Assembly (NCBI RefSeq): GCF_030056665.1
Contig: NZ_JASHIG010000010.1
Length of the DNA: 64,000 bases
Strand: one strand, 5' to 3'
Source of the DNA: Flectobacillus roseus
GTDB taxonomy: Bacteria; Bacteroidota; Bacteroidia; Cytophagales; Spirosomataceae
Shown: piece after piece, positions 9,926-17,532 of the stretch
Position numbering within the stretch: the first letter of the stretch is position 1
Layout of the letters: each line of letters opens with the position of its first letter
Program-made: the position numbers and the translations under genes
The notes under the pieces: model-generated
Told to the model about the DNA's origin: nothing
What the model saw: only the letters and a program-made list of their open reading frames with translations
Databases searched by the model: none

Positions 9926-9980
9926 ACTAGTTCAAGACTTTGTCTTGGACTCATTTTTTTAACAGTTTGAAACTGTTTTA
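9926..9980 (+). repeat. Repeat family C, copy 2
   Basis: The same double hairpin as at 4184-4236: TAGTTCAAGACTTTG with TCTTGGACT, then AACAGTTTGAAACTGTT. It lies between the convergent macroglobulin and nuclease genes and could act as a terminator on either strand. Confidence 0.75.
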
Positions 9981-10073
9981 CAAAATTCATTGAAAAAGCA
10001 CAAACACCTGAATGACACTTTCTCGTTTTGTCCAGTAATCAGCACTCATGCCTTTAAACAGCCTAAAGCCAGC

Positions 10074-11528
10074 TTAGTTATTATCCACTCTCGCTTCAAT
10101 TACACTTTGAATATCTTTTGGTACGTCTGAAAGAAAGTCAAAGCCTGTAAGTTTTTCCAAAGCATCTACCGATACACGATAGTCACGCCAATTAGTAGCA
10201 CCAGCTTGGTTGGTATTTGGAATATTCACTGCAATTACACGAGTATCCGTGCCAATTCGATACAAATCGTTTTGACCTACAGGTAGTGCTACAATGATTT
10301 TCCAGACTGATTTGGGTACTACAATGGTATTTTTATTTCCGATGGTTTGTGCCTCACCATTTGAACCAGTGCCACCTTGTCCATAAGGACCAGCGATGAC
10401 ATATAATTCATAACCTTGCTCTACGAGTCTGCGTCCGTATTCTTCTAAGTTTTTCCAAACCCCACGATTATTATCTGGTGCTTGAGGCATCATATTGGTC
10501 ATCAAAAACGTTTCTTGATTTTCTTCTACACTTCCATCTCTATCATCTGACGGACAAATGTGACCTCTATCAAAACCTGAATCTGTATAATCTCTGGTAT
10601 TGACTGCAGACCAACCTTGTGGAAGGGAACTGTCTGGTCTGAAATCATTTTGTCTTTGAGCGTCGCCTTTCCATGCTGCACTTACATGCCAACTAACCCA
10701 ATTGGCTGTTGCTTTCGATTTGTTGTAAGATAAAGCATATGAGTTTTTCAACATCAAGAAATTATTCGAATAGCTGGTATTGCTGATGGCATTGCTTGGG
10801 TTGCCCAGCAACAAATTGTTGTCCTTTGTCGCTACGTTATTTGGTGCTGGCTTTGGATTTGGTTTTGGACTCGGATTGGGCGTTGGGGTAGGAGTAGGTG
10901 ATGGGTTGGGAGTAGGAGTAATACTACCCGAATAAGCTGAAACGCTTACATCGTCGATGTTTAATCTTCCACTTGTTCCATCCACCTTTACTATTTCAAA
11001 TCTGGTTGGAATAGTAGTGTTGACCGTAAAGGTAAAGTCTTTGAGGAATTTATCAGCGAGCGTTATGGTGTTACCAATTTTGTTCCAAGTATTTCCTCGG
11101 TTGGTTGAAATACGAACTTCAAAAGCAGCAGTTTTGTCCGACTGATAAAGACCAGCTTTGAGCTTAATTTGGTAAATACCTGATGTCAAGTCTGTATCAA
11201 AACGAACTAAGCCATCCTCTTTGATACGAATCGCTTTTGCTCCATTTTTGAGGTCATTGTCAGTACTTCCCATCATGGCATTTTCAAAATACCAATCTCC
11301 AGAATTAGTGGTAATGGTTGCTGTTTCGTATTTGTTTTTGCTTACTTGGTCAAAGTTCTCTGGAAAATTACTGACTACCTTAACTACATTAGTAGTCTTG
11401 TTGGTATTGGTATTCGTGTTTGTATTCGTATTGTTTGGTGTGTAAACGCTCACACATGAATAGAACAACCACGAACTAGCAATGAAAATGGTTAGGTTTT
11501 TAAATAATGATTGAAAGTGTGTTTTCAT
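10074..11528 (-). CDS. Secreted DNA/RNA non-specific endonuclease (lipoprotein-like)
   Basis: A 484-residue exported nuclease of the Serratia NucA/EndA type that cleaves DNA and RNA outside the cytoplasm. The ATG at 11528 is chosen over one four codons upstream because it gives MKTHF and then a hydrophobic signal ending FYSC, a likely lipobox. The middle (about 40-200) is a jelly-roll-like domain (RFDTDLTSGIYQIKLKAGLY, LNIDDVSV). A Pro-Thr-Asn-Ser linker follows. The C-terminal nuclease domain carries FDRGHICPSDD with the catalytic His323 in DRGH, and NMMPQAPDNNRGVWKNLE with the metal-binding Asn and conserved Trp-x-x-Leu-Glu. There is also an N-terminal Asn-Thr dipeptide run. It probably serves nucleic-acid scavenging. 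Confidence 0.93.
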   Translation of the reverse strand: MKTHFQSLFKNLTIFIASSWLFYSCVSVYTPNNTNTNTNTNTNKTTNVVKVVSNFPENFDQVSKNKYETATITTNSGDWYFENAMMGSTDNDLKNGAKAIRIKEDGLVRFDTDLTSGIYQIKLKAGLYQSDKTAAFEVRISTNRGNTWNKIGNTITLADKFLKDFTFTVNTTIPTRFEIVKVDGTSGRLNIDDVSVSAYSGSITPTPNPSPTPTPTPNPSPKPNPKPAPNNVATKDNNLLLGNPSNAISNTSYSNNFLMLKNSYALSYNKSKATANWVSWHVSAAWKGDAQRQNDFRPDSSLPQGWSAVNTRDYTDSGFDRGHICPSDDRDGSVEENQETFLMTNMMPQAPDNNRGVWKNLEEYGRRLVEQGYELYVIAGPYGQGGTGSNGEAQTIGNKNTIVVPKSVWKIIVALPVGQNDLYRIGTDTRVIAVNIPNTNQAGATNWRDYRVSVDALEKLTGFDFLSDVPKDIQSVIEARVDNN

Positions 11529-11572
11529 AGGAAATAACAATTATATGGATTTGGGGTGAAAGAGTTTGACAT

Positions 11573-11607
11573 AAAAAAACCTCATCAAACATATTAGTTT
11601 AATGAGG
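11573..11607 (-). terminator. Terminator downstream of rny
   Basis: CCTCAT at 11580-11585 pairs with ATGAGG at 11602-11607, and the stem extends through a weaker AAAC/GTTT inner section. The minus-strand T-tract corresponds to A at 11573-11579. Confidence 0.7.
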
Positions 11608-11631
11608 CTTTTGTGAATTTATTGTGTGAAA

Positions 11632-13209
11632 TTATTTCGCGTAATTTACAGCACGCATTTCACGAATTACAGTTACCTTGATTTGACCAGGATACTGCAT
11701 TTCTTTTTCGATTTTTTGAGAAATATCGTACGACAACATGCTTGCTTTTTCGTCAGATACATTTTCAGAATCCACTAATACACGTAGTTCACGACCAGCT
11801 TGGATAGCATAACATTTTTGAACACCATTGAAGCTTGTCGCCAATTCTTCAAGTTCTTTCAAACGACGCATATAAGATTCCATCATTTCACGACGAGCAC
11901 CTGGGCGAGAACCAGAGATTGCATCACATACCTGAACGATTGGAGAAATCATAGATGTCATTTCGATTTCATCGTGGTGAGCACCAATAGCGTTACAAAC
12001 TTCTACATTCTCTTTGTATTTTTCTGCTAGCTGCATACCCAAAATAGCGTGTGGTAATTCAGCTTCTTCTGGCCATACTTTACCAATATCGTGTAACAAA
12101 CCGGCACGTTTCGCCAACTTCGCATTTAAGCCCAATTCAGCTGCCATGGTTGCACAAAGTTTGGCTACTTCACGTGAGTGTTGCAATAAGTTCTGACCGT
12201 AAGAAGAACGGAAACGCATACGACCAACCATCTTGATTAACTCTGGATGCAAACCGTGGATACCCAAATCGATTACAGTACGTTCACCGATTTCGATTAT
12301 TTCTTCCTCAATATTTTTCTTCGTTTTAGCTACAACTTCTTCAATACGAGCTGGGTGAATACGACCATCTTGTACCAAACGGTGTAATGACAAACGAGCA
12401 ATTTCACGACGAACAGGATCAAAGCCTGAAATGATAATCGCTTCTGGAGTATCGTCTACAATAAACTCAACACCTGTAGCCGATTCTAATGCACGAATAT
12501 TACGACCTTCACGACCAATGATTTTACCTTTAACATCGTCAGATTCGATATTGAATACCGATACACAGTTCTCGATAGCATTTTCGGCAGCAGTACGTTG
12601 AATCGTTTCGATAACCACCTTTTTCGCTTCTTTAGTAGCGGTTAACTTCGCTTCTTCAATGGTATTTTTGATAATAGAAGAGGCTTTAGTTTCAGCTTCA
12701 CCACGTAAAGCATCAATCAATTGTTGACGAGCTTCATCGGCCGAAAGACCAGCGATTTTCTCTAATTGAGCTACTTGTGAAGCCAACATTTTTTCAGCTT
12801 CATCACGCTTACGATCTGCTTCTTCCAACTTACGCTTCAAGTTCTCATCTTTTGCGTTCAACGATTGACGTTGACTACTCAATTCAGATTCGAGGCGTTT
12901 AGTTTGCTCCATTGATTGTTGGATGCTACGCTCTTTTTCTTTAAGTTTTTGCTCGTTTTGAATAAGAATTTGTTTCTTTTTGTTAGAGTCATCTTCAAAC
13001 TCAGCTCTCAACTTAAGGAACTTCTCTTTTGCTTCGAGGATACGATCTTTTTTAATATTTTCAGCTTGAGACTCAGCATTTTTTACAATATCTGAAGCTT
13101 TGGCGATAGCTTCATCTTCGATTTTTTGTGTATTTTTTGCAAAAATCACTTTGCCAAGAAATATACCTGCCACAAGAGAAACTACAGCAGCAATGATTGG
13201 AGTTAACAT
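11632..13209 (-). CDS. rny: Ribonuclease Y
   Basis: A membrane-anchored endoribonuclease of 525 residues that starts bulk mRNA decay. Domains in order: an N-terminal membrane helix (about 3-22), a long charged coiled coil (about 25-190), a KH RNA-binding domain with GKIIGREGRN (about 230-240), then an HD metal-dependent phosphohydrolase domain with LLHDIGK, where His373-Asp374 is the metal-binding pair, and IGAHHDEIEM. Length and domain order match the Bacillus enzyme (about 520 residues). It lies downstream of zapA on the same strand with 328 bases between, a gap that may contain a small RNA. Confidence 0.97.
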   Translation of the reverse strand: MLTPIIAAVVSLVAGIFLGKVIFAKNTQKIEDEAIAKASDIVKNAESQAENIKKDRILEAKEKFLKLRAEFEDDSNKKKQILIQNEQKLKEKERSIQQSMEQTKRLESELSSQRQSLNAKDENLKRKLEEADRKRDEAEKMLASQVAQLEKIAGLSADEARQQLIDALRGEAETKASSIIKNTIEEAKLTATKEAKKVVIETIQRTAAENAIENCVSVFNIESDDVKGKIIGREGRNIRALESATGVEFIVDDTPEAIIISGFDPVRREIARLSLHRLVQDGRIHPARIEEVVAKTKKNIEEEIIEIGERTVIDLGIHGLHPELIKMVGRMRFRSSYGQNLLQHSREVAKLCATMAAELGLNAKLAKRAGLLHDIGKVWPEEAELPHAILGMQLAEKYKENVEVCNAIGAHHDEIEMTSMISPIVQVCDAISGSRPGARREMMESYMRRLKELEELATSFNGVQKCYAIQAGRELRVLVDSENVSDEKASMLSYDISQKIEKEMQYPGQIKVTVIREMRAVNYAK

Positions 13210-13537
13210 TTTAGAATACCGTTTTAGAATCGCTTTCTTAGAGGATCAAGCTCAGTAACGAGCATTAATCAATAGTTAAATAACGATTGTGAAAAAAAAT
13301 ACTAAAACAGGCAAATTACCGAAGATGGGGAATATCAAAGCTGAAGATTAGTCAATATCCATGAAATAGGGATATTAAAATACAATATATCTTGATTCCC
13401 TGACTGTAAAGCAAGGTAATGTATCAAAATATTCTAATTAAATAATCTATCTTGATGTTTTGGCTTAAGGATACTTTTTGAAATATTAGGTATGTAAAAG
13501 CAAAAACATTTAGTGCACACGAATATACTTTAAGACT
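13210..13537 (-). ncRNA. Candidate 6S-like small RNA in the zapA-rny gap
   Basis: The 328-base gap between zapA and rny has no open frame but has secondary-structure potential, for example AATATCC at 13354-13360 pairing with GGATATT at 13370-13376. I recall that some Bacteroidota, especially flavobacteria, have the 6S RNA gene between zapA and rny, and 6S often neighbours zapA in proteobacteria. I could not fold the whole region or recognise the 6S central bubble with certainty, so the boundaries are simply the gap and the call is largely positional. Confidence 0.3.
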
Positions 13538-13828
13538 TTACTTTAAAATGGAATCAACAAGAGTATCCATTTCTGACATTTTGGTCATTACAGTTTTTTG
13601 GAGATCAGAGTGCTTATTGTCAAACTTTAGATTGTCGATGGCGTAATCTAATGCCACAAAAGCGAGTAGTTCGTATGATTCAGAGAGACCAACTTTTTCT
13701 CTCACAAAATCCATTCTTTCATTAATCAACTTTGCCGCCTTGCGAACGTACTCTTCCTCCTCTCGTCCTACCATTAGGTTGAACTCCTTAAGACCTACAT
13801 TGATATTGCAAGGGATTTTATCTGCCAT
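13538..13828 (-). CDS. zapA: Cell division protein ZapA
   Basis: A 96-residue cytoplasmic protein that bundles FtsZ at the division ring. The N-terminal half begins CNINVGLKEFNLMVGREEEE, the usual ZapA strand pair followed by the helix YVRKAAKLINERMDFVRE. The C-terminal half is a coiled coil used for tetramer formation. The length is normal. The coiled-coil gene at 13917-14246 lies 88 bases upstream on the same strand, and rny lies downstream. Confidence 0.9.
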   Translation of the reverse strand: MADKIPCNINVGLKEFNLMVGREEEEYVRKAAKLINERMDFVREKVGLSESYELLAFVALDYAIDNLKFDNKHSDLQKTVMTKMSEMDTLVDSILK

Positions 13829-13916
13829 TGGTTTAGGATTTTTAATGACTCATACCGTCTCGGCTTTGTCTGAGCTATAAAATTGATATATGCTATATCC
13901 AGTTACCTAGAGATTT

Positions 13917-14246
13917 TTAAACGCTTAGTTGACTAATACACTTATCTATTTCCAAAATATATTCGTCGATTTTTTCCTTCAATTCGGCAGGGTCACCTGC
14001 GTTTTTGAGATTGTTCGCTACAATCTTAGTAAATTTATCTGAATTTTTAAAGTTTTTAGACTGTTCGTTTAATTTTTTCTGTAATTCCAAATGATCTCTT
14101 TCCATCTCGATTATCTTCTTTTTGAGTAATTCTTTTTCCTTTTGCGACTCTTTCAACTGATCCTTGAGTTCAGTGTAGGCCATGACCAATTTCCTTAGCT
14201 TTACTTCTAAGGAATCAATAATGGTTCTTATCTGAAATTCGGTCAT
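13917..14246 (-). CDS. Small coiled-coil protein upstream of zapA
   Basis: A 109-residue, highly charged protein that is almost entirely helical: a heptad-rich coiled coil covers about residues 10-75 (TELKDQLKESQKEKELLKKK). The ATG at 14246 is preferred to a TTG two codons upstream. The C-terminus (DPAELKEKIDEYILEIDKCI) is a short separate helical segment conserved in similar Bacteroidota proteins as I remember them. There is no catalytic motif. Its position directly upstream of zapA and its size suggest a division-ring partner, functionally like ZapB, but there is no clear sequence match. Confidence 0.75.
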   Translation of the reverse strand: MTEFQIRTIIDSLEVKLRKLVMAYTELKDQLKESQKEKELLKKKIIEMERDHLELQKKLNEQSKNFKNSDKFTKIVANNLKNAGDPAELKEKIDEYILEIDKCISQLSV

Positions 14247-14448
14247 GTGCAAAATGGATTTTGAATAAAGTAAGAATTACTGTGTTAATCGGGTTGTATG
14301 AAGAAAATAGTCTTATGTATTACAAAAAACTAAAACTAATACAAATTTCTTAATTTTCTCTTAAATAATTGAGCAATTATCAGCCTTTTTTTATTGAATG
14401 GTTTTTCTTTGGGTTGAATGCCCAAAATTTCTAGGTAAAATTACCATT

Positions 14449-15963
14449 TTAACTCAAATTAAAGCGTTTTTGCCATCTTTCAGGAAGTACAGTTTTACGC
14501 TCCACAACAATTACTCCAATTGTGTATAAAATCAATAACAAGGCATGATAGGGGATAGAAATCCAAAGGTTTGCGATTGGTATTGATAATGTAAAATAAA
14601 TTAGCGCCCCCGCACTGACAATATACCCAACTGCCGATTTGATTCTATATGGAACAGGGTAATACTTTTGTCCCCAATAATAACATAGCAGGGTCATTGT
14701 AAAGCATGAAATCAAAAAAGCCCATGCACATCCCATGTATCCAAGTTTGGGAATTAGAACAATGTTTAAAATCACCGTGACTGCCAAACCTATAAAAGTA
14801 ATAATCGTGCCAAAATAGGTCTTGTTATTTAACTTAAACCAAACAGAAATATTGTAATACACGCCTAAGAATAAATTTGCCAAAAGTAATAAAGGCACAA
14901 CTGAAACGCCCTCTTGATAGATAGCCTTGCGGAGGAATAACTTTTTGAGCCAGTCAAGGTTGAGACAAACGCCCAACCATATAAAAATGCAAACGATGGT
15001 AAACCATTTGGTAGCTTCAGCCAAAGTTTCAGTAGAGTTTTTATCTTTATTTTTTGATAAGAAAAAAGGCTCGGCTGCATATCTGAAGGCTTGTGTCGAC
15101 AAAGCCATGAAAATAGAAAGTTTATAAGCATTGCCATAAATTCCTAAGGCTTGTCGAGAGGTACGGCCTGGATAAAAGTTTTCTGGTAAAAATTGCTCCA
15201 ACAAAATTCTATCAAAAACCTGATTGACCATTCCTGCCAAGCCCATAATCATAATAGGGTAAGCATATACCAAAAGTTCTTTGAAAAGTGGCCACTCAAA
15301 TTCAAATTTGTAATCAAAGATTTCTTTCCTTAATAACCATATATATGACATATTGGCCAAAAGGTTGGCAATAATGATATAGCCTGCACCAATCGAGGGA
15401 ATATATAGCATTTGAGCCAGAGGCTGTAAAAATGTTAGATAGTCTCCCTCTGAGATTTTTTTCAAACCTAATAAGAAAAATATGTTGAGCCCAACATTGA
15501 GTAGGATGTTAATTATCTTGGCAGTGACAAATTTTTTGGTAGCTTTTTCTAAACGTAAACGAGCAAACGGAATGGCAGTAATTGAGTCAATCCAAATAAG
15601 TACAGCCAAACAAATCAGGTCTAACTCACGATGTGGATAGCCTAAACTTGAGATGATTGAGGACGAAAACAGAATTAATACTCCTGAAAAAATGGTGCTG
15701 GTAACCAATAAAGCTGTTTGTATGAGATTGTAGTAACGAGTCTTGTCTTCGGCGGCAAAGCGAAAGAAAGCCGTTTCCATGCCATAAGTGTAAAGAATAT
15801 TGGCTACTGCCACATAACTGTATAGCTTGACATTGATCCCTAAATCTTCAGGTAAAAATGCTGCTGTATGAATAAATACTAACAGGAAATTGAGCGAACG
15901 CCCCAAAATGGTAGAAATTCCATAAGATGCGGTTTCGCCCGCCAATTTTTTTAAAACTGACAT
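14449..15963 (-). CDS. Polysaccharide flippase / oligosaccharide export membrane protein (MATE-like fold)
   Basis: A 504-residue integral membrane protein with about 14 hydrophobic segments, the usual topology of Wzx-type flippases. The N-terminus LAGETASYGISTILGRSLNF is typical of this superfamily (glycine-rich first helix with a conserved Arg), as is the positively charged loop after it. Such proteins move lipid-linked sugars across the inner membrane for surface polysaccharide assembly. No glycosyltransferases sit beside it, so the polymer cannot be named. The last ~30 residues are cytoplasmic and basic (RKTVLPERWQKRFNLS). A peptidoglycan lipid II flippase is less likely given the sequence character. 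Confidence 0.88.
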   Translation of the reverse strand: MSVLKKLAGETASYGISTILGRSLNFLLVFIHTAAFLPEDLGINVKLYSYVAVANILYTYGMETAFFRFAAEDKTRYYNLIQTALLVTSTIFSGVLILFSSSIISSLGYPHRELDLICLAVLIWIDSITAIPFARLRLEKATKKFVTAKIINILLNVGLNIFFLLGLKKISEGDYLTFLQPLAQMLYIPSIGAGYIIIANLLANMSYIWLLRKEIFDYKFEFEWPLFKELLVYAYPIMIMGLAGMVNQVFDRILLEQFLPENFYPGRTSRQALGIYGNAYKLSIFMALSTQAFRYAAEPFFLSKNKDKNSTETLAEATKWFTIVCIFIWLGVCLNLDWLKKLFLRKAIYQEGVSVVPLLLLANLFLGVYYNISVWFKLNNKTYFGTIITFIGLAVTVILNIVLIPKLGYMGCAWAFLISCFTMTLLCYYWGQKYYPVPYRIKSAVGYIVSAGALIYFTLSIPIANLWISIPYHALLLILYTIGVIVVERKTVLPERWQKRFNLS

Positions 15964-16028
15964 ATCAGAGAGAGTTCAGTGTATTTTTTATCAATGAGGC
16001 AAAGTTACAGAGAGTTGATGATTTATTG

Positions 16029-16059
16029 TTGGTTCGCCGTAAGACTTCTTTTATCTTTG
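16029..16059 (+). promoter_or_regulatory. Candidate promoter for the small secreted protein gene
   Basis: TTG at 16029-16031, a 20-base spacer and TATCTTTG at 16052-16059 match the Bacteroidota TTG-N20-TAnnTTTG pattern about 88 bases before the ATG. Confidence 0.55.
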
Positions 16060-16146
16060 GCATAAAACAGCTCAGCAGTTTCGAGCTATCATCATTGTTT
16101 GTGGACTTATAGGAATCATTTTTATTTATACTAAAAAATCAAAATT

Positions 16147-16605
16147 ATGAGGAAAAGCCTCTTGTTTTTAGGTTTGATATTAACCTTAACTAGTACAATA
16201 AAGCTTCAGGCGCAAGCCGTTAGTTATTACCCTTGGAATAACATTCTTTCGGTATCGAGCAATGCAACCAAGAGATTGTGGGTAGACTGTCGTTTTCAAT
16301 TAAATTCCTTCTCTTCATCATTGAATACCGAACCAGCTTTGATGCTGAATGTAGCAAAGGCAGGGAAAGCTAATTTTTACGTTGGGGGTGGGGTAAACTT
16401 TGGGTTTGTTGGCGCTATTGTTAATAAGGATGATTTGATAAAAGGATACTTTGGTTCTGTTGGTACTCGTATTTATCCTTTAGAAAAACTTCCTCAATTG
16501 AGTGTTAATTACGAAATTTCACCTTACATCAACAACATTCAAGGTACAAGTGGCATTATTCGTTCTTGGTTGGGAGTAGGATACCAATTTGGAAAAGTAA
16601 AGTAG
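16147..16605 (+). CDS. Small predicted outer-membrane or secreted protein, unknown function
   Basis: A 152-residue protein with an N-terminal signal peptide (MRKSLLFLGLILTLTS, cleavage near LQAQA). The mature part alternates polar and hydrophobic residues in strands such as LWVDCRFQLNSF, ANFYVGGGVNFGFVGAI and SWLGVGYQFGKVK, a pattern of small eight-stranded beta-barrels, and it ends in a short amphipathic strand. I do not recognise the family. It stands alone, has a recognisable promoter and is followed by a strong terminator. The barrel call is inference from periodicity. Confidence 0.75.
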   Translation: MRKSLLFLGLILTLTSTIKLQAQAVSYYPWNNILSVSSNATKRLWVDCRFQLNSFSSSLNTEPALMLNVAKAGKANFYVGGGVNFGFVGAIVNKDDLIKGYFGSVGTRIYPLEKLPQLSVNYEISPYINNIQGTSGIIRSWLGVGYQFGKVK

Positions 16606-16622
16606 TGCTAATATCAAATAAG

Positions 16623-16660
16623 AAAAAGGGGGACGAAAATTGTTTTTCACCCCCCTTTTT
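16623..16660. terminator. Bidirectional terminator between convergent genes
   Basis: AAAAAGGGGG and CCCCCCTTTTT pair around a 17-base loop. It lies between the small secreted protein gene and the DUF4249 gene, which converge here. Confidence 0.8.
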
Positions 16661-16685
16661 AATACTGTAATGCTAGCTCAGATTA

Positions 16686-17510
16686 TTATCGTTGTTTTAC
16701 CTCAAATTTGAGTGTATCGGCATTAACTCCTGTAAACACACCTAGCCCATTTGTAATACTCGTAGGAGGGGTGCTGATATTTTGTGAGGTTGAGCCAGAA
16801 CTGCGATACAAGGCAGCATAATCAGGGTTTACGTGCATCAAAATTACATTGTGCATACCAAAATATTGAAACTCGTTAGGGTTTACACTGGTGGATGTTC
16901 CTTGAACGGGTTGACTTCTAAAACGTCGTGTAAACATAGTAGAGTCAGCATCATCAGCCAAAATGTAAATGGGTGTTGGGTCTGTCTCGATATTGTCTAC
17001 CACTACAAAATAATAATCGCTCGTGGTGTTGTCCCAAGTTACCTGAATGTTGGTTCCGCCCATGCCGCCCATAGGTCTACCGCCGCTACTCAAATCAATT
17101 TGCGATAAATAAATCGAACTTTGGTCAAGGGCATAATTTTCGGGTTTGGTCGGAATGATTGTCGTTGCCGAAATGGTTTTTCCATTATAGACAAAACTCA
17201 TGCTATAACTCACGCCAACCTTGAGTTTTACCGTTGTATCTGAACGATAGTCGCCATTTCCCAAAGATTCAAGGGTATAAGTTTTTCCATCCCCAGTGAC
17301 AGTAATCTTCAATCCATCTATTGGTTCTTCTGAACTGATACTTTGGTCACTATAAGGGATTTCTTTTTTGACGTGCATACTAATGTATTGACCCGCCACA
17401 AGATAAGCTTCTATTACTGCATTGTCGGTAACTTCAACAGAACCTTCATTGCTACAGCTCGATAAAAAAACGCCTAGCAAAAGGGCTATTACGAAATAAT
17501 ATGTTTTCAT
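16686..17510 (-). CDS. DUF4249-type lipoprotein, partner of the adjacent TonB receptor
   Basis: A 274-residue lipoprotein with a clear lipobox (LSSC, Cys19) after a hydrophobic signal. The mature sequence begins EAYLVAGQYISMHVKKEIP and contains a middle beta-rich domain with YTLESLGNGDYRSD, matching my memory of DUF4249 proteins, which are usually encoded right after a TonB-dependent receptor. Here the receptor gene ends 22 bases upstream on the same strand, so the two form an operon. By analogy with SusD and similar lipoproteins it may cap or assist the receptor, but its substrate is unknown. Glycine-rich segments (SGGRPMGGMGGTN) sit in a probable loop. Confidence 0.85.
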   Translation of the reverse strand: MKTYYFVIALLLGVFLSSCSNEGSVEVTDNAVIEAYLVAGQYISMHVKKEIPYSDQSISSEEPIDGLKITVTGDGKTYTLESLGNGDYRSDTTVKLKVGVSYSMSFVYNGKTISATTIIPTKPENYALDQSSIYLSQIDLSSGGRPMGGMGGTNIQVTWDNTTSDYYFVVVDNIETDPTPIYILADDADSTMFTRRFRSQPVQGTSTSVNPNEFQYFGMHNVILMHVNPDYAALYRSSGSTSQNISTPPTSITNGLGVFTGVNADTLKFEVKQR

Positions 17511-17532
17511 GATATGTAAATGCTTTTACGGA

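Noticed and set aside
4184..9980. Composite transposon around the macroglobulin gene
   Set aside because: Two repeats flank the gene, but there is no transposase, no target duplication and the repeat is only a short double hairpin. Kept as a finding rather than a mobile element.
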